The notes beneath the pieces were generated by a model that was not told where the DNA came from, did not search any database, and worked only from the letters and a program-made list of their open reading frames with translations. A stretch of DNA of 64,000 nucleotides from positions 1 to 64,000 of the forward strand of contig NZ_RJVR01000179.1 of the NCBI RefSeq assembly GCF_003999195.1, given 5' to 3'. This stretch comes from Streptomyces soli (lineage in GTDB: Bacteria; Actinomycetota; Actinomycetes; Streptomycetales; Streptomycetaceae). Positions within the stretch are counted from its first letter, which is position 1. Every line of letters begins with the position of its first letter. Positions 30,892-40,317 of this stretch are shown in pieces. The position numbers were made by a program, and so were the translations under genes.

Positions 30892-32688
30892 TCAGCCGAA
30901 GATGCCGTACTGCTGCCAGCCCGTGCCGATCGTGATGCGACTGCCGAAGATGTCCGATGTGGCTTTTCCTGTGCCCGGGTACAGGTACAGGGTGCCGCCC
31001 GGCGTGCGGGTGACGAAGTCGGCCTTGCCGTCGCCGGTGATGTCGCCCACCGCGTCGAACGCGTTGTAGCCGGACCAGGTGCGGACGTGGATACGGCTGG
31101 AGAACGCCCCGGAACCAGCCTTGCCCGTGCCCTTGTAGAGGTACATGTACGAGTTGCTGCTCTTGCGGACGATCAGGTCGGCCTTGCCGTCACCCGTGAA
31201 GTCGCCGTGGGCGCTGAAGGAGTTGTACTGGTTCCAGCCCGTGCCGACCTCGATGCGAGCCGAGAAGGTGCCGTTGCCCTTGCCCGGGTAGATCCACAAC
31301 ACGCCGCCGGAGTCCACCGAGAGCAGGTCGGGGATTGCGTCACCGGTCACGTCGCCGGGTGCGGCGATGCGGGTGCGGGTCTTCCAGTTGGAGAAGATCT
31401 GCGTCCAGGTGAAGGTATTGCTGGAGGGGACGTAGTGCCCCCACAGGATGGCCCCGTCGGAACTGCGGCGTACCACGAAGTCCTGGTAGTCGTCCCGGTT
31501 GAGGTCCGCCTGCAGGATGACGTTCAGACCGCTCCACTTACCGAGGGACTGGCGGGCGGCGAAGGACGTGCCCTTGGAGTCGTACTCGTAGCCCGTGCCG
31601 TCCGAGCTGCGCCGTACGAACAGGTCGGCCTTGCTGTCGGCGCTGAGGTTCGTGTCGTCGATCCGGGGTTCGGTCGCACCGACATAGGTGCTCACCTTGG
31701 TGAACACGCTGTACGCGCCGGAGGAGACACAGTCCTGGACACCCCAGGAGACCACGCCCACGATCTTCCCGCCGACGACCAGCGGACCGCCGGAGTCGCC
31801 GTTGCACGGCGTCACGGTGCCGGTGTCCGAGCCGGTGGCCGGATGGCCCGCGCAGACCATGTCACCGGCGATGAAGTCACTGCCGAAGTAACTGCCGCAG
31901 GTGGTGTTGGAGTTGATCGGCAGCGTCGCCGACTGCAGGGTCTGCGAGATGTCCTGACTGGTGGAGCTGGTGCGGCCCCAGCCGTAGACGGTGGCCGTGG
32001 TGCCGGCCGTGTACGACGCGGTGTCATTTGAGGTGGTGAGCTTGAGCGGCTTCGCGGTGACCGGGCTCGCCAGCGTCAGGACCGCGATGTCGTTGGCGAC
32101 GGTGGTCGCGTTGAAGGACGAATGGTTCCACTGCCGCCACACGCCACTGACGGTGCCGCCGTGCAGGTTGGTGGTGCCGTCCGAGTTTGTCGTCGGCAGC
32201 TGGTCGGTGCCGGTCACGACGGCCCCGTATGTCTTCCAGTTGGCGCCCTTGACGCAGTGCGCGGCGGTGAGGATCTTCGTGGGCGACACCACGGTGCCGC
32301 CGCAGAAGAAGCCGACGTCGTCGCTCGTGTCGGTCGTGCCCTTGTCGTCGTAGTACCAGAGCTGCGCCATCCACGGAGCCGTGGAGATGGAGGTGTCGGT
32401 ACCGCCGATGACGTTCGGATTTGTGCTGTTCGCCGACATCGATGTGCTCGCGGACCCGGCCGTCTGCGGGTCGGTCTTCAGCGCGCCGTCGATACGGGCC
32501 GTCAGCTGCGCCTGCGAGGGGGCGCTGACGCTTGCGGTATTGCCGGGAGCCGGAAGCGGCGCCGGCGAGGCGTTGGCAGAGGTGGTCAGAAACGCGCCGA
32601 TGACACCAACGGCCAGCGTGGTGGCGGCGGCAGGGATGGCTATGCGCATCCGTCTGCCGTGCCTGCCACGATTTTTGGCAGAGAACAC
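30892..32688 (-). CDS. Secreted trypsin-like protease with FG-GAP repeats
   Basis: 598 residues. GTG 32688 has AAGGAG 7 nt upstream; the later ATG 32649 has none. A basic stretch and a Sec signal (MRIAIPAAATTLAVGVIGAF) are followed by a propeptide of ~60 residues; mature trypsin should begin at Val93 (VIGGTDTS). The S1 triad is His144 (TAAHC), Asp200 (NDIAVL) and Ser299 (CNGDSGGPL). Residues ~340-598 hold FG-GAP/VCBS-type repeats (GDVTGDAIPDLLSV, GDFTGDGKADLIVR, GDITGDGKADFVTR) with Ca2+-binding DxxGDGxxD loops, forming a propeller for substrate or surface binding. Confidence 0.92.
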   Translation of the reverse strand: MFSAKNRGRHGRRMRIAIPAAATTLAVGVIGAFLTTSANASPAPLPAPGNTASVSAPSQAQLTARIDGALKTDPQTAGSASTSMSANSTNPNVIGGTDTSISTAPWMAQLWYYDDKGTTDTSDDVGFFCGGTVVSPTKILTAAHCVKGANWKTYGAVVTGTDQLPTTNSDGTTNLHGGTVSGVWRQWNHSSFNATTVANDIAVLTLASPVTAKPLKLTTSNDTASYTAGTTATVYGWGRTSSTSQDISQTLQSATLPINSNTTCGSYFGSDFIAGDMVCAGHPATGSDTGTVTPCNGDSGGPLVVGGKIVGVVSWGVQDCVSSGAYSVFTKVSTYVGATEPRIDDTNLSADSKADLFVRRSSDGTGYEYDSKGTSFAARQSLGKWSGLNVILQADLNRDDYQDFVVRRSSDGAILWGHYVPSSNTFTWTQIFSNWKTRTRIAAPGDVTGDAIPDLLSVDSGGVLWIYPGKGNGTFSARIEVGTGWNQYNSFSAHGDFTGDGKADLIVRKSSNSYMYLYKGTGKAGSGAFSSRIHVRTWSGYNAFDAVGDITGDGKADFVTRTPGGTLYLYPGTGKATSDIFGSRITIGTGWQQYGIFG

Positions 32689-32960
32689 TCGGGTCTCCTT
32701 GCAATGAAAGAACGAAGTCGCGCGGAGACGGGGAGCAGTGCTCGTTCGAAGGCAGGACACAGCGTCATCCATACGTCGCGGACGGAAGGCCGGTGCCCGA
32801 AAGTGCGTTCCCCCCACCTGCGGCTGGCCGATCCTATGAACGCCTCGGAGAATTCCACTAGTGAACTGATGGCAAGCACGGAAAAAATTTGGCAAAATCA
32901 AGGGATGTCGCGTGCCTTTCCGGAGCCGCGCGCCAATGGCGGAGGCGTTCTCGGGGGCTA
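32689..32960. other. Upstream region of the protease gene
   Basis: No gene. On the minus strand TAGGAT (32836-32831) is a good Streptomyces -10 and would give a ~135-nt leader. An A/T-rich patch (32880-32905) lies further upstream. No operator is obvious. Confidence 0.4.
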
Positions 32961-32989
32961 GGGACAGCACGCCGGTCTCGGTCTAGGCT
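32961..32989 (+). promoter_or_regulatory. Leaderless promoter of the LLM oxidoreductase
   Basis: GGGACA (32961-32966), 17-nt spacer, TAGGCT (32984-32989). The -10 ends 7 nt before ATG 32996 and there is no Shine-Dalgarno, so transcription should begin at the start codon. Confidence 0.6.
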
Positions 32990-32995
32990 GACGGC

Positions 32996-33895
32996 ATGTC
33001 GAGTGATCGTTCACAGCAGGGCCGTATCGGCGTGATGTTCGACAGGGACCGGCAGCCGGAGGAACTCACCCCGTTCGCCCGGGAGGTTGAGGACCTCGGC
33101 GTGGACGACCTGTGGGTGGTGGAGGACCTGGCGTGGGCGGGGGCGATGTCGTCGGCGGCGCTCGTGCTGGCGGCCACGGAACGGCTGCGGGTGGGGATCG
33201 GGATCGCCCCGGCGCCGTTGCGGAACCCGGCGTTGCTGGCGATGGAACTGGCCATGCTGGAGCGGGTGTTCCCCGGGCGGCTGATCGCGGGCATCGGGCA
33301 CGGGGCGCCGCAGTGGATGGCGCAGGTGGGGGCGGCCACGCCGCGCAAGCTGGCGCTGCTTGAGGAGACGATCGGCGCCGTCAAGGCGCTGCTGCGCGGG
33401 GAGACCCTGACGGTGGAGGGGCAGGTCGTACACATCGACGGCGTACGGCTGGTGCACCCGCCGGCGGCGGCTCCGCCAGTGGTGGCAGGGGTCGTACGGC
33501 CCCGGTCGCTGGAGCTGTCGGGGCGGGTGGCGGACGGGACGGTCATCGCGGAGGGGCAAGGGCCGCGGGAGGTTGAGGCTGCGCTCAGGCACATCCGGAA
33601 GGGGGCGGGTGAGGCTGGGGCAGCGGCGCATGAGGTGGTCGTCTTTACCCATCTGTGCGTCGGGGACGACCCGGAGCGAGTCGCGGCGGCCACGGCGCCG
33701 ATCGTCGAGGAGTACATGGGCTGGCTGAAGGTCCCGGCCCACGAGGTGTTCCTGGCGGCGGGCCCGGTCGCGACGGCGGCGGAGCGGATCCGGAGCCTGT
33801 GGGATGCGGGGGCGGGCACGGTCGTTCTGCGGCCGGTGGGCGAGGATCCTGCCGGGCAGGTGCGGGAGGCGCTGGCTGCGCTGGGCCGCGTGTAA
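32996..33895 (+). CDS. LLM-class flavin-dependent oxidoreductase
   Basis: 299 residues of the bacterial luciferase-like TIM barrel, binding FMN or F420. RIGVMFDRDRQPEELTPFAR is the first strand, RLRVGIGIAPAPLRNPALLA is the typical beta3-alpha3 block and AGIGHGAPQWMAQVG follows. Probably an F420-dependent oxidoreductase in the cytosol; the substrate is unknown. The start codon directly follows a leaderless promoter. The downstream DNA to 34.3 kb contains only gene remnants. Confidence 0.88.
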   Translation: MSSDRSQQGRIGVMFDRDRQPEELTPFAREVEDLGVDDLWVVEDLAWAGAMSSAALVLAATERLRVGIGIAPAPLRNPALLAMELAMLERVFPGRLIAGIGHGAPQWMAQVGAATPRKLALLEETIGAVKALLRGETLTVEGQVVHIDGVRLVHPPAAAPPVVAGVVRPRSLELSGRVADGTVIAEGQGPREVEAALRHIRKGAGEAGAAAHEVVVFTHLCVGDDPERVAAATAPIVEEYMGWLKVPAHEVFLAAGPVATAAERIRSLWDAGAGTVVLRPVGEDPAGQVREALAALGRV

Positions 33896-34015
33896 GGGCG
33901 GCGCGGCCACCGCCCGGCCGTCCGCCACCGCCTCCAAGCCCGTCACCGACACGGCGAGGATTTCGGGCGTGACGATCGTCGGCGACACGAGCAGAGCTCG
34001 CCGTCTGTGAGCGCT

Positions 34016-34237
34016 TCAAGGGCAACAACACGGCGCCGAGCCGTCGGCGCTCGGCAGTGGGCCCGACGGTGTGGCGGCGATGACGTGCGGGACGACGGAG
34101 TCGGGGAGCAGCAGGCGTACGGCGACGTACGGGCCGCGCTCGAACGCGGCGACGGCGCGGCGGGCGCGGGTGTAGTCGTCGCGGAGTCGGGGGTCGGTGA
34201 TGCCCGCGCGGTCGAGGGTGCGCTGCCAGGTGGCCAT
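34016..34237 (-). pseudogene. N-terminal remnant of a squalene/phytoene synthase family gene
   Basis: ATG 34237 begins MATWQRTLDRAGITDPRLRD and continues ..FERGPYVAVRLLLPDSVVPH.., matching the first ~60 residues of a phytoene/squalene-synthase-like prenyltransferase. The homology ends at HVIAAT and the frame closes shortly after with unrelated sequence. Both Asp-rich catalytic motifs are missing, so it is non-functional. The adjoining 33.9-34.0 kb shows no gene. Confidence 0.65.
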
Positions 34238-34295
34238 GGGTGCGCACCCTACCCGTCCGGCGGAGCAGCGCGGGGCGCGGGCGGAGTGTGTGACA

Positions 34296-34301
34296 TACCG
34301 T
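34296..34301 (+). promoter_or_regulatory. Leaderless-type -10 for the MMPL gene
   Basis: TACCGT ends 7 nt before ATG 34309. No ribosome binding site lies in between. The -35 is not clear. Confidence 0.45.
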
Positions 34302-34308
34302 CAGAATT

Positions 34309-36477
34309 ATGAGCTCCGACGGACAGGGGTGGCTGCGGCGCCTCGGCGAGTGGTGCGCCCGGCACGGAGTCGTGGTGATCGTGCTGTGGCTCGTGGCGCT
34401 GGGCGGGCTTCAGGGGGCGCAGCAGGCGTTCGGCGGAACGTACTCCGACGACTTCACGCTGCCGGGTACGCAGTCCAACACGGGCTTCAACGTACACAAG
34501 GAGCACTCGCCGAACACGGGCGGCCAGAGCGCGCAGATCGTCATGCACGACCCCAAGGCGCCGCTGACGGACGTGAAGGACCAGGTCGACCAGGCGGTCG
34601 GGGCGCTGCAGAAGCTGCCGCACGTGCTGGGCGCGACCAATCCACTGCGGAGCAACTCCGGGGCGCTGTCGTCGGACGGGAAGACCGGGTACAGCACCGT
34701 ACGGTTCGACGCCAACCCCTCCACCCTCGGCCCGGCCTACATCGACCAGGTCCATGATGCGGTGGCGCCGCTGCGGAAGGCCGGGGTGGAGGTCGAGTAC
34801 GGCGGCACGCTGGGTGAGCTGGCGCGGCCGAAGGCCTCGGACCTGAGGAGCGAGGCGATCGGTTTCGTGGTGGCGGTCATCGTGCTGCTGATCGGCTTCG
34901 GGAGTGTGATCGCGGCAGGGCTTCCGCTGCTGACGGCGCTGGTCAGCGTCGTCATCGGGCTCAGTCTGCTGAGTCTGCTGGCGGCGGCCCTGACCTTCGC
35001 GAGCGTGTCGCCGACGCTCGCCACGATGATCGGCCTCGGCGTGGGCATCGACTACGCCCTGTTCCTGCTCACCCGGCACCGCCAGCTGCTCATGGACGGC
35101 GACGCCCCGGCGGTCGCCGCGGGCCGGGCGGTGGCCACCAGTGGCCGGGCCGTCGTGGTGTCGGGCTGCACGGTCATCATCGCGCTGGCCGGGCTGTCGG
35201 TGTCCGGGGTGACGTTCATCAGCAAGCTGGGCCTCGCTGCCGCGGTCACCGTGATCACGGCGGTGGTGGGCGCGCTCACACTGGCGCCGGCGCTGCTCGG
35301 CCTGATCGGGCGGTGGGTCGACCGCTACCACGTACGCAGACCGGTCGCGGAGACCGACGCCGCGCCGGGGGAGGAGGTGCAGGGCACCTGGCACCGGTAC
35401 GCGCTGCGCGTCGCGCGCCGGCCGTGGCGGTTCCTGGCGGGCGGGGTGTTCGCGGTGGTGGTGCTGGCCATTCCGCTGTTCTCGATGCGGCTCGGGCACA
35501 TCGGGGACGGCGCCGACCCGACGAGCTTCACCGACCGGCGCGCGTACGACCTGATGTCGCAGGGCTTCGGGCCCGGCTCCAACGGGCCGTTGACCGTCGT
35601 CATCGACCAGAGCAAGGTGCCCGCGGCCGACCGGTCCGCGCTGTCCGGCAACGTGACCAAGGCCCTCAAAGGGCTCGCCGACGTCGCCGGCGTCAGCCCC
35701 CTCCAAGCCACCGGCGACGGCGACGTACTCACCTCCACGGTCATCCCCAAGGGCGCGCCGCAGGACGAGAGCACGACGGACCTGGTCAACCACCTCAAGG
35801 ACGACGTGCTGCCGCAGGCGGTGTCCGGCACGGCGGCCAAGGGCTTTGTGACCGGGACGACGGCCGCGCAGATCGACTTCCTCGACATCGTCTCCAGCCG
35901 GCTGCCGCTGATCATCGCGGTGGTGGTCGCGCTGGCCTTCATCATCATCCTGGTCGTCTTCCGGGGGCTGCTCGTCGCTGTGAAGGCAGCCGTACTCAAT
36001 CTGCTCTCGATCGGGGCGTCCTACGGTGTCGTGGTCGCGGTCTTCCAGTGGGGCTGGGGCGGACCCGGGCTGGGGGTGTCGGGGAAGGTGCCGATCGAGA
36101 GCTACGTACCGATGATGATGTTCGCCATCGTCTTCGGTCTGAGCATGGACTACGAGGTCTTCCTGCTGGCCCGGGTGCAGGAGGCGTGGCTGCGTACGCA
36201 CGACAGCACGGGCAGCGTCGCGCACGCGTTGGAGATCACGGCCCGGGTGATCAGCTGCGCGGCGCTGATCATGGCGAGCGTCTTCGCGGCCTTCATCCTC
36301 AGCGACAACATCGTCGTCAAGATGCTGGGGCTGGCGCTGGCGGTGAGTGTGCTCATCGACGCGACGATCGTACGACTGCTGCTGGTGCCGGCGGTGATGA
36401 CGCTGCTCGGACGCTGGGCCTGGTGGATCCCGCGCTGGCTGGACCGGGTGATGCCCCACCTCAACGCGGAGGGGTGA
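34309..36477 (+). CDS. MMPL-family (RND-type) transporter
   Basis: 722 residues. TM1 (residues ~20-37) is followed by an extracytoplasmic loop, then TM2-6, a second loop (~395-530) and TM7-11, the duplicated MMPL layout. TM segments carry [17 protein letters not shown] and [16 protein letters not shown], holding the Asp-Tyr pairs used for proton relay. It probably exports a lipid, glycolipid or hydrophobic drug across the cytoplasmic membrane. Length is typical of Streptomyces MMPL proteins. It stands alone, so the substrate is not indicated by neighbours. Confidence 0.92.
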   Translation: MSSDGQGWLRRLGEWCARHGVVVIVLWLVALGGLQGAQQAFGGTYSDDFTLPGTQSNTGFNVHKEHSPNTGGQSAQIVMHDPKAPLTDVKDQVDQAVGALQKLPHVLGATNPLRSNSGALSSDGKTGYSTVRFDANPSTLGPAYIDQVHDAVAPLRKAGVEVEYGGTLGELARPKASDLRSEAIGFVVAVIVLLIGFGSVIAAGLPLLTALVSVVIGLSLLSLLAAALTFASVSPTLATMIGLGVGIDYALFLLTRHRQLLMDGDAPAVAAGRAVATSGRAVVVSGCTVIIALAGLSVSGVTFISKLGLAAAVTVITAVVGALTLAPALLGLIGRWVDRYHVRRPVAETDAAPGEEVQGTWHRYALRVARRPWRFLAGGVFAVVVLAIPLFSMRLGHIGDGADPTSFTDRRAYDLMSQGFGPGSNGPLTVVIDQSKVPAADRSALSGNVTKALKGLADVAGVSPLQATGDGDVLTSTVIPKGAPQDESTTDLVNHLKDDVLPQAVSGTAAKGFVTGTTAAQIDFLDIVSSRLPLIIAVVVALAFIIILVVFRGLLVAVKAAVLNLLSIGASYGVVVAVFQWGWGGPGLGVSGKVPIESYVPMMMFAIVFGLSMDYEVFLLARVQEAWLRTHDSTGSVAHALEITARVISCAALIMASVFAAFILSDNIVVKMLGLALAVSVLIDATIVRLLLVPAVMTLLGRWAWWIPRWLDRVMPHLNAEG

Positions 36478-36515
36478 GAGGCGTTAGCGCGGGGGCGGCG
36501 CGTTAGCTCCGCCCT

Positions 36516-36600
36516 CTGGACCCTCCCCCAGTGGGGAGCGAAGCGAGATGGGGGCACCTCCCAGACGGAGTCTGGGGGTGGGGGCACCTCCCAGCGTCTA
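36516..36600. repeat. Cluster of dispersed palindromic intergenic repeats, copy 3
   Basis: CTCCCCCAGTGGGGAG, then GGGGGCACCTCCCAG twice in direct repeat around ACGGAGTCTGGGGGT. These are the GCACCTCCCAG-type elements common in Streptomyces intergenic regions. They lie between the MMPL gene and the convergent Cys-rich gene and may terminate both. Confidence 0.7.
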
Positions 36601-36780
36601 GGCCACGCGTTGGGTCGGCGCCTTCACCACCAGGGGCGCCGGCCCGCACCGTGGACACGGTCGGTACCTGGGTCCGCCCGACCCGGGTACCAGCCGGTCG
36701 TCATCCAGCTCGATGACCTCTCCCCAGCCACGGCACACCGGGCATCCGTGTTCTTCGTGACACGTACATGCTCGGCACAT
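36598..36780 (-). CDS. Small Cys-rich zinc-finger-like protein
   Basis: 60 residues. MCRACTCHEEHGCPVCRGWG followed by an acidic stretch and YRPCPRCGPAP gives two clusters (CRAC/CPVC and CPRC) resembling the DnaJ-type CxxCxG zinc finger. ATG 36780 has GGAGGTG 5 nt upstream, a very good site, so I believe it is expressed. Function unknown; a zinc-binding adaptor or RNA/protein-binding module is possible. Confidence 0.65.
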   Translation of the reverse strand: MCRACTCHEEHGCPVCRGWGEVIELDDDRLVPGSGGPRYRPCPRCGPAPLVVKAPTQRVA

Positions 36781-36917
36781 GACGGCACCTCCGCTTCTCG
36801 GGAGGTGCGGCTGGACAACGTGGGGGGAAGGATACCCGGCCGCGTGAACTCCCTGTGCGTTACCTTTCCCCTGGTTTCGGGCGGGGTGGGGGAGAGCCCC
36901 CTGCCGGCATGGCGGGG

Positions 36918-38384
36918 TCAGCCGCGGTAGGTCTCCAGGAGGCGGAGCCAGATCTCGCTGATGGTGGGGTACGCGGGGACGGCGTGCCAGAGGCGGGGGA
37001 TGGGGACTTGGCCGGTGATGGCGATGGTGGCGGCGTGGAGGAGCTCGCCGACGGCGGGGCCGACGAGGGTGAGTCCGAGAAGGACGTCGCGGTCGGGGTC
37101 GATGATGGCGCGGGCGTGGCCGCGGTAGTTGTCGGCGTACAGGGACGCGCCGGCGACCCTGCCGAGGTCGTAGTCGACGACGCGTACGGCCTGCCCGGCA
37201 CGGGCAGCCGCGTCGGCGGTGAGGCCGACCGACGCGGCTTCGGGCTGGGTGAAGACGACCTGGGGGACGGCGGCGATGTCGGCGGTGGCGGAGTGGGCGC
37301 CCCAGGGGGCGGTGTCGAGGGGAGCGCCGGAGGCACGGGCGGCGATGACGGCACCGGCGATGCGGCCCTGGTATTTGCCCTGGTGGGTGAGGAGGGCGCG
37401 GTGGTTGGTGTCTCCGGCGCAGTAGAGCCAGCCGCCGGGGACGCCGGTGACGGCGCAGGTGTCGTCGACGTCGAGCCAGGAGCCGGGCCGCAGGCCCACC
37501 GTCTCCAGGCCCAGATCATCCGTGCTGGGGGCGCGCCCGGTGGCGAAGAGGATCTCGTCGGCGGTGAGTTGGGAGCCGTCCGACAGGTCGGCCGTCACCG
37601 GGTCGAACTCCGAGGCCCGGCTCACGCCGGTGACGGAGACGCCGGTACGGACATCGACGCCGGCCTCCCGCAGGCCCCCGGCCACCAACTCGCCGGCGAA
37701 GGGCTCCCAGCGGGGGAGCAGTCCGTCGCCCCGCACCAGGAGGGTGACCTCGGAGCCGAGTGCGCGCCAGGCGGTGGCCATCTCGACGCCGACGACACCA
37801 CCGCCGACGACCACGAGCCGGCCCGGCACTTCGGGGGAGCTGGTGGCGTCGCGGCTGGTCCAGGGGTGGGCGGTGTCGAGGCCCGGCAGGTCGGGCAGCA
37901 AGGCGCGGGTGCCGGTGCAGACCGCGACCGCGTGCCGGGCGGTGAGCACCCGGCAGCCGCCCTCGGGGGTCTCCACGGCGACGCGGCGGGGACCGTCGAG
38001 CCGGCCCCGGCCTCGTACGAGGTCGACGCCGACGGATTCCAGCCACTTCACCTGGCCGGCGTCCTTCCAGTGCGAGGCGAACTCGTCGCGCCGGGCGAGC
38101 ACCGCCGCCGCGTCGAGACGGCGGTCGGCGACCGACTCCCGTGAGCCGGCCACCGAGGCCGCCTCCGCCAGGGCCGCGGCGGGCCGCAGCAGTGCCTTGC
38201 TGGGCATACACGCCCAGTACGAGCACTCGCCGCCGACCAGCTCGCTCTCCACGAGGGCCGTGGTCAGTCCGGCGGCCCGGGTCCGGTCGGCGAGGTTCTC
38301 GCCGGTCGGGCCGCCGCCGATCACGATGACGTCGTAGACGTCATAGACGTCGTGGGTGTCCATAGCGGTTTCCGATTGCTCCAT
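36918..38384 (-). CDS. Pyridine nucleotide-disulfide oxidoreductase (class I)
   Basis: 488 residues. FAD-binding DVIVIGGGPTGENLADR, then the redox-active pair in GGECSYWACMPSKALL (Cys-x4-Cys as in mercuric reductase and lipoamide dehydrogenase). NAD(P)-binding LVVVGGGVVGVEMATAW, second FAD block LYCAGDTNH and a C-terminal dimer domain ending ..YPTISEIWLRLLETYRG. The C-terminal His-x4-Glu of lipoamide dehydrogenase is replaced (HAVPAYPTISE), so the reductant target is uncertain; a mercuric- or NAD-dependent-reductase relative is likely. Starts at 38384 and 38363 are both possible. Confidence 0.88.
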   Translation of the reverse strand: MEQSETAMDTHDVYDVYDVIVIGGGPTGENLADRTRAAGLTTALVESELVGGECSYWACMPSKALLRPAAALAEAASVAGSRESVADRRLDAAAVLARRDEFASHWKDAGQVKWLESVGVDLVRGRGRLDGPRRVAVETPEGGCRVLTARHAVAVCTGTRALLPDLPGLDTAHPWTSRDATSSPEVPGRLVVVGGGVVGVEMATAWRALGSEVTLLVRGDGLLPRWEPFAGELVAGGLREAGVDVRTGVSVTGVSRASEFDPVTADLSDGSQLTADEILFATGRAPSTDDLGLETVGLRPGSWLDVDDTCAVTGVPGGWLYCAGDTNHRALLTHQGKYQGRIAGAVIAARASGAPLDTAPWGAHSATADIAAVPQVVFTQPEAASVGLTADAAARAGQAVRVVDYDLGRVAGASLYADNYRGHARAIIDPDRDVLLGLTLVGPAVGELLHAATIAITGQVPIPRLWHAVPAYPTISEIWLRLLETYRG

Positions 38385-38447
38385 ACCCTCAGCAAACACA
38401 CAGCGGGCCCGAAGCGCACGCCCAAACTCCTCATCCAGGATGGCGAA

Positions 38448-38732
38448 ATGCCCGCACTTGCTGAGTCCGTACGCGTTCTCGTCATCAATGACGAGAACGG
38501 AATCACGGAGCTGCTGCCTCCGGCCGCCTCCGAGGCCGGCCGGCAGCCGTTCAGCGCGCTGCCGCGGCGTATCGGCGCGGCAGCCCCGGTGCGGTATCCG
38601 ATGAGCAACCCGCGCCAGGTGCTGAGCAAGGCGCAGATCCTGGGCACGGTGTGGAGCGACACCTTCGTTCCGATGATCCACACGGTGCGCGGGGTCGGCT
38701 GCGCCGTCAAATGCCCCGAGGAGCGGACGTGA
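38448..38732 (+). pseudogene. Gutted OmpR-family response regulator
   Basis: ATG 38448 begins MPALAESVRVLVINDENGIT, the first strand of a receiver domain (normally VLVVDDE), but the phospho-acceptor Asp block and rest of the receiver are missing. The frame resumes in the winged-helix domain with NPRQVLSKAQILGTVWSD, skips its middle, and ends PMIHTVRGVGCAVK, a degraded copy of the OmpR wing. Several in-frame deletions have kept it open and coupled (GTGA) to the histidine kinase. It cannot be phosphorylated. Confidence 0.8.
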
Positions 38733-40234
38733 GACTGCGCATCTCGTCCCTACGGGTCCGGCTGCTCGTCCTGATCAGCGCGACCCTCGTCGTGGTGTGC
38801 GCGGCGATGGCCCTGACCACGATCCTGGCCGGGCGCCGCTTGGTGATGGACGGCCTCGACTCGCGGGTCGGGAACGCCGCCGCGCGCAGTCAGGGCGGTA
38901 TGCAGAACCGCTCCGTTGCCGACGACGACACGGATCTGGGCTTCCTCGACAAGCGCGGCCAGGCCGTCGGCACCCTCGCCGCCCGCTACCGCTCCAACGG
39001 CACGATCAGCGCGGCCGAGGTCGTCACGGAAACCGGCCTGCAGACGCTGACCGCCGCGCAGACCGCCGCACTGGCAGCCGTCCCGGCCGACGGCGCCGTC
39101 CGCACCCGTACGATCCCGGGCCTGGGCGCCTACCGCGTGGTCCGCCTCGCCGACACCAGCGTGCCCGTCCTCACGGGGCTGCCGCTCGCCGCCGAGCATG
39201 ACTTCATCGACAAGCTCGTCGCCGCCGAGGCGGTCGCCGCGGCGGCGGCCCTCGTGGTCGCCGGGTGCGCCTGTGCCGTGGTCATCCGGCGCCAACTGCG
39301 GCCGCTGGGCCGGGTCGCCGCCACCGCCGTCGAGGTCTCCCGCTCCCCGCTGGGCCGCGGCGAGGTCGCCGCTCTCACCCGGGTGCCGGAGCCCGATACT
39401 GACCCGGGCAGCGAGGCCGGCCAGGTCGGGGCCGCCCTCAACCGCATGATCGAGCACGTCGAGGCGTCGCTGGCCGTACGGCAGCAGAGCGAGGCCCGCA
39501 TGCGGCGCTTCCTCGCCGACGCCAGCCACGAACTGCGCACGCCGCTCGCCTCCATCGCCGGCTATGCCGAGCTCGCCAACCGCGGCGGCTCGGCCATCGA
39601 CCTCGCGCGCGCCTGGCAGCGGGTCGCCTCGGAGGCCTCGCGTATGACGGGGCTGGTCGAGGACCTGCTGCTGCTTGCACGGCTCGACGAGGGGCGTCCG
39701 CTGGAGTCCGGCGAGGTCGACCTGACGTCGCTCGTCGCCGAGGCCGTCTGGGACGCCCGCGCGGCGGAGGGCGACGGGCACCGCTGGCACGTGCGGTTGC
39801 CCTCCGGGCCTGCCGTCGTCATGGGCGACGAGGCGAGGATCCGTCAGGCCGTCGCCAATCTGCTGGCCAACGCCCGTACGCACACGCCGCCCGGCACCGC
39901 GATCGTGGCCGAGGTCGCGGAAGTCGGTGCCGAGTGTGTGGTGCGGGTCGAGGACGACGGGCCCGGCATTCCGGCGGAGCTGCTTCCCGCGGTCTTCGAG
40001 CGGTTCAGCAGGGGCGACGCGTCTCGCTCGCGCGGCGTTGGCCTGGGCGCGGGGTCCGGGGCCGGGTCGGGGCTCGGGCTCGCGATCGCCGCCGCGATCG
40101 TCGAGGCCCACGGCGGCATCATCGCGGCGGAGAGCGTGCCGGGGCGGACCGTCTTCACGGTACGGATCCCTGCGGGTGCCTCGGCCCCACTGGGCCCGGG
40201 GGCGCCCGTCGCGGAAGCCCGCGCGCTCAGCTGA
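38729..40234 (+). CDS. Sensor histidine kinase
   Basis: 501 residues. TM1 (~10-33), a ~110-residue extracytoplasmic sensor region, TM2 (~158-180), HAMP, dimerisation/phospho-acceptor domain FLADASHELRTPLASIAGY with His267, and HATPase with N-box NLLANARTHTPPG, G1 DDGPGIP and G2 GLGLAI. The ATP lid before G2 contains a Gly/Ser expansion (GVGLGAGSGAGSGLGLAI). All kinase residues are present. GTG 38729 overlaps the stop of the broken response regulator and has GAGGAG upstream. The kinase has lost its cognate partner here, so it may signal to another regulator or be on the way to loss. Confidence 0.9.
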   Translation: MRLRISSLRVRLLVLISATLVVVCAAMALTTILAGRRLVMDGLDSRVGNAAARSQGGMQNRSVADDDTDLGFLDKRGQAVGTLAARYRSNGTISAAEVVTETGLQTLTAAQTAALAAVPADGAVRTRTIPGLGAYRVVRLADTSVPVLTGLPLAAEHDFIDKLVAAEAVAAAAALVVAGCACAVVIRRQLRPLGRVAATAVEVSRSPLGRGEVAALTRVPEPDTDPGSEAGQVGAALNRMIEHVEASLAVRQQSEARMRRFLADASHELRTPLASIAGYAELANRGGSAIDLARAWQRVASEASRMTGLVEDLLLLARLDEGRPLESGEVDLTSLVAEAVWDARAAEGDGHRWHVRLPSGPAVVMGDEARIRQAVANLLANARTHTPPGTAIVAEVAEVGAECVVRVEDDGPGIPAELLPAVFERFSRGDASRSRGVGLGAGSGAGSGLGLAIAAAIVEAHGGIIAAESVPGRTVFTVRIPAGASAPLGPGAPVAEARALS

Positions 40235-40279
40235 CGCCGGGCGGCCCGGGTCTTCCCCCACCCCGCCCCTTCCCGAAAC

Positions 40280-40317
40280 CGGACTCTCCCCCAGCCTGGC
40301 GGCTGGGGGAGAGTCCG
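40280..40317. repeat. Dispersed palindromic intergenic repeat, copy 4
   Basis: CGGACTCTCCCCCAGCC-tggc-GGCTGGGGGAGAGTCCG, a perfect 17-bp stem. It is the cleanest copy of this family and lies between the histidine kinase and the convergent SpoIIE-like gene. GGGGCCGAGCGGCGCGA also occurs twice just downstream. Confidence 0.8.

Noticed and set aside
19602-32688. A secondary-metabolite gene cluster
   Set aside because: No PKS, NRPS, terpene cyclase or RiPP enzymes are present; the secreted enzymes are ordinary hydrolases.
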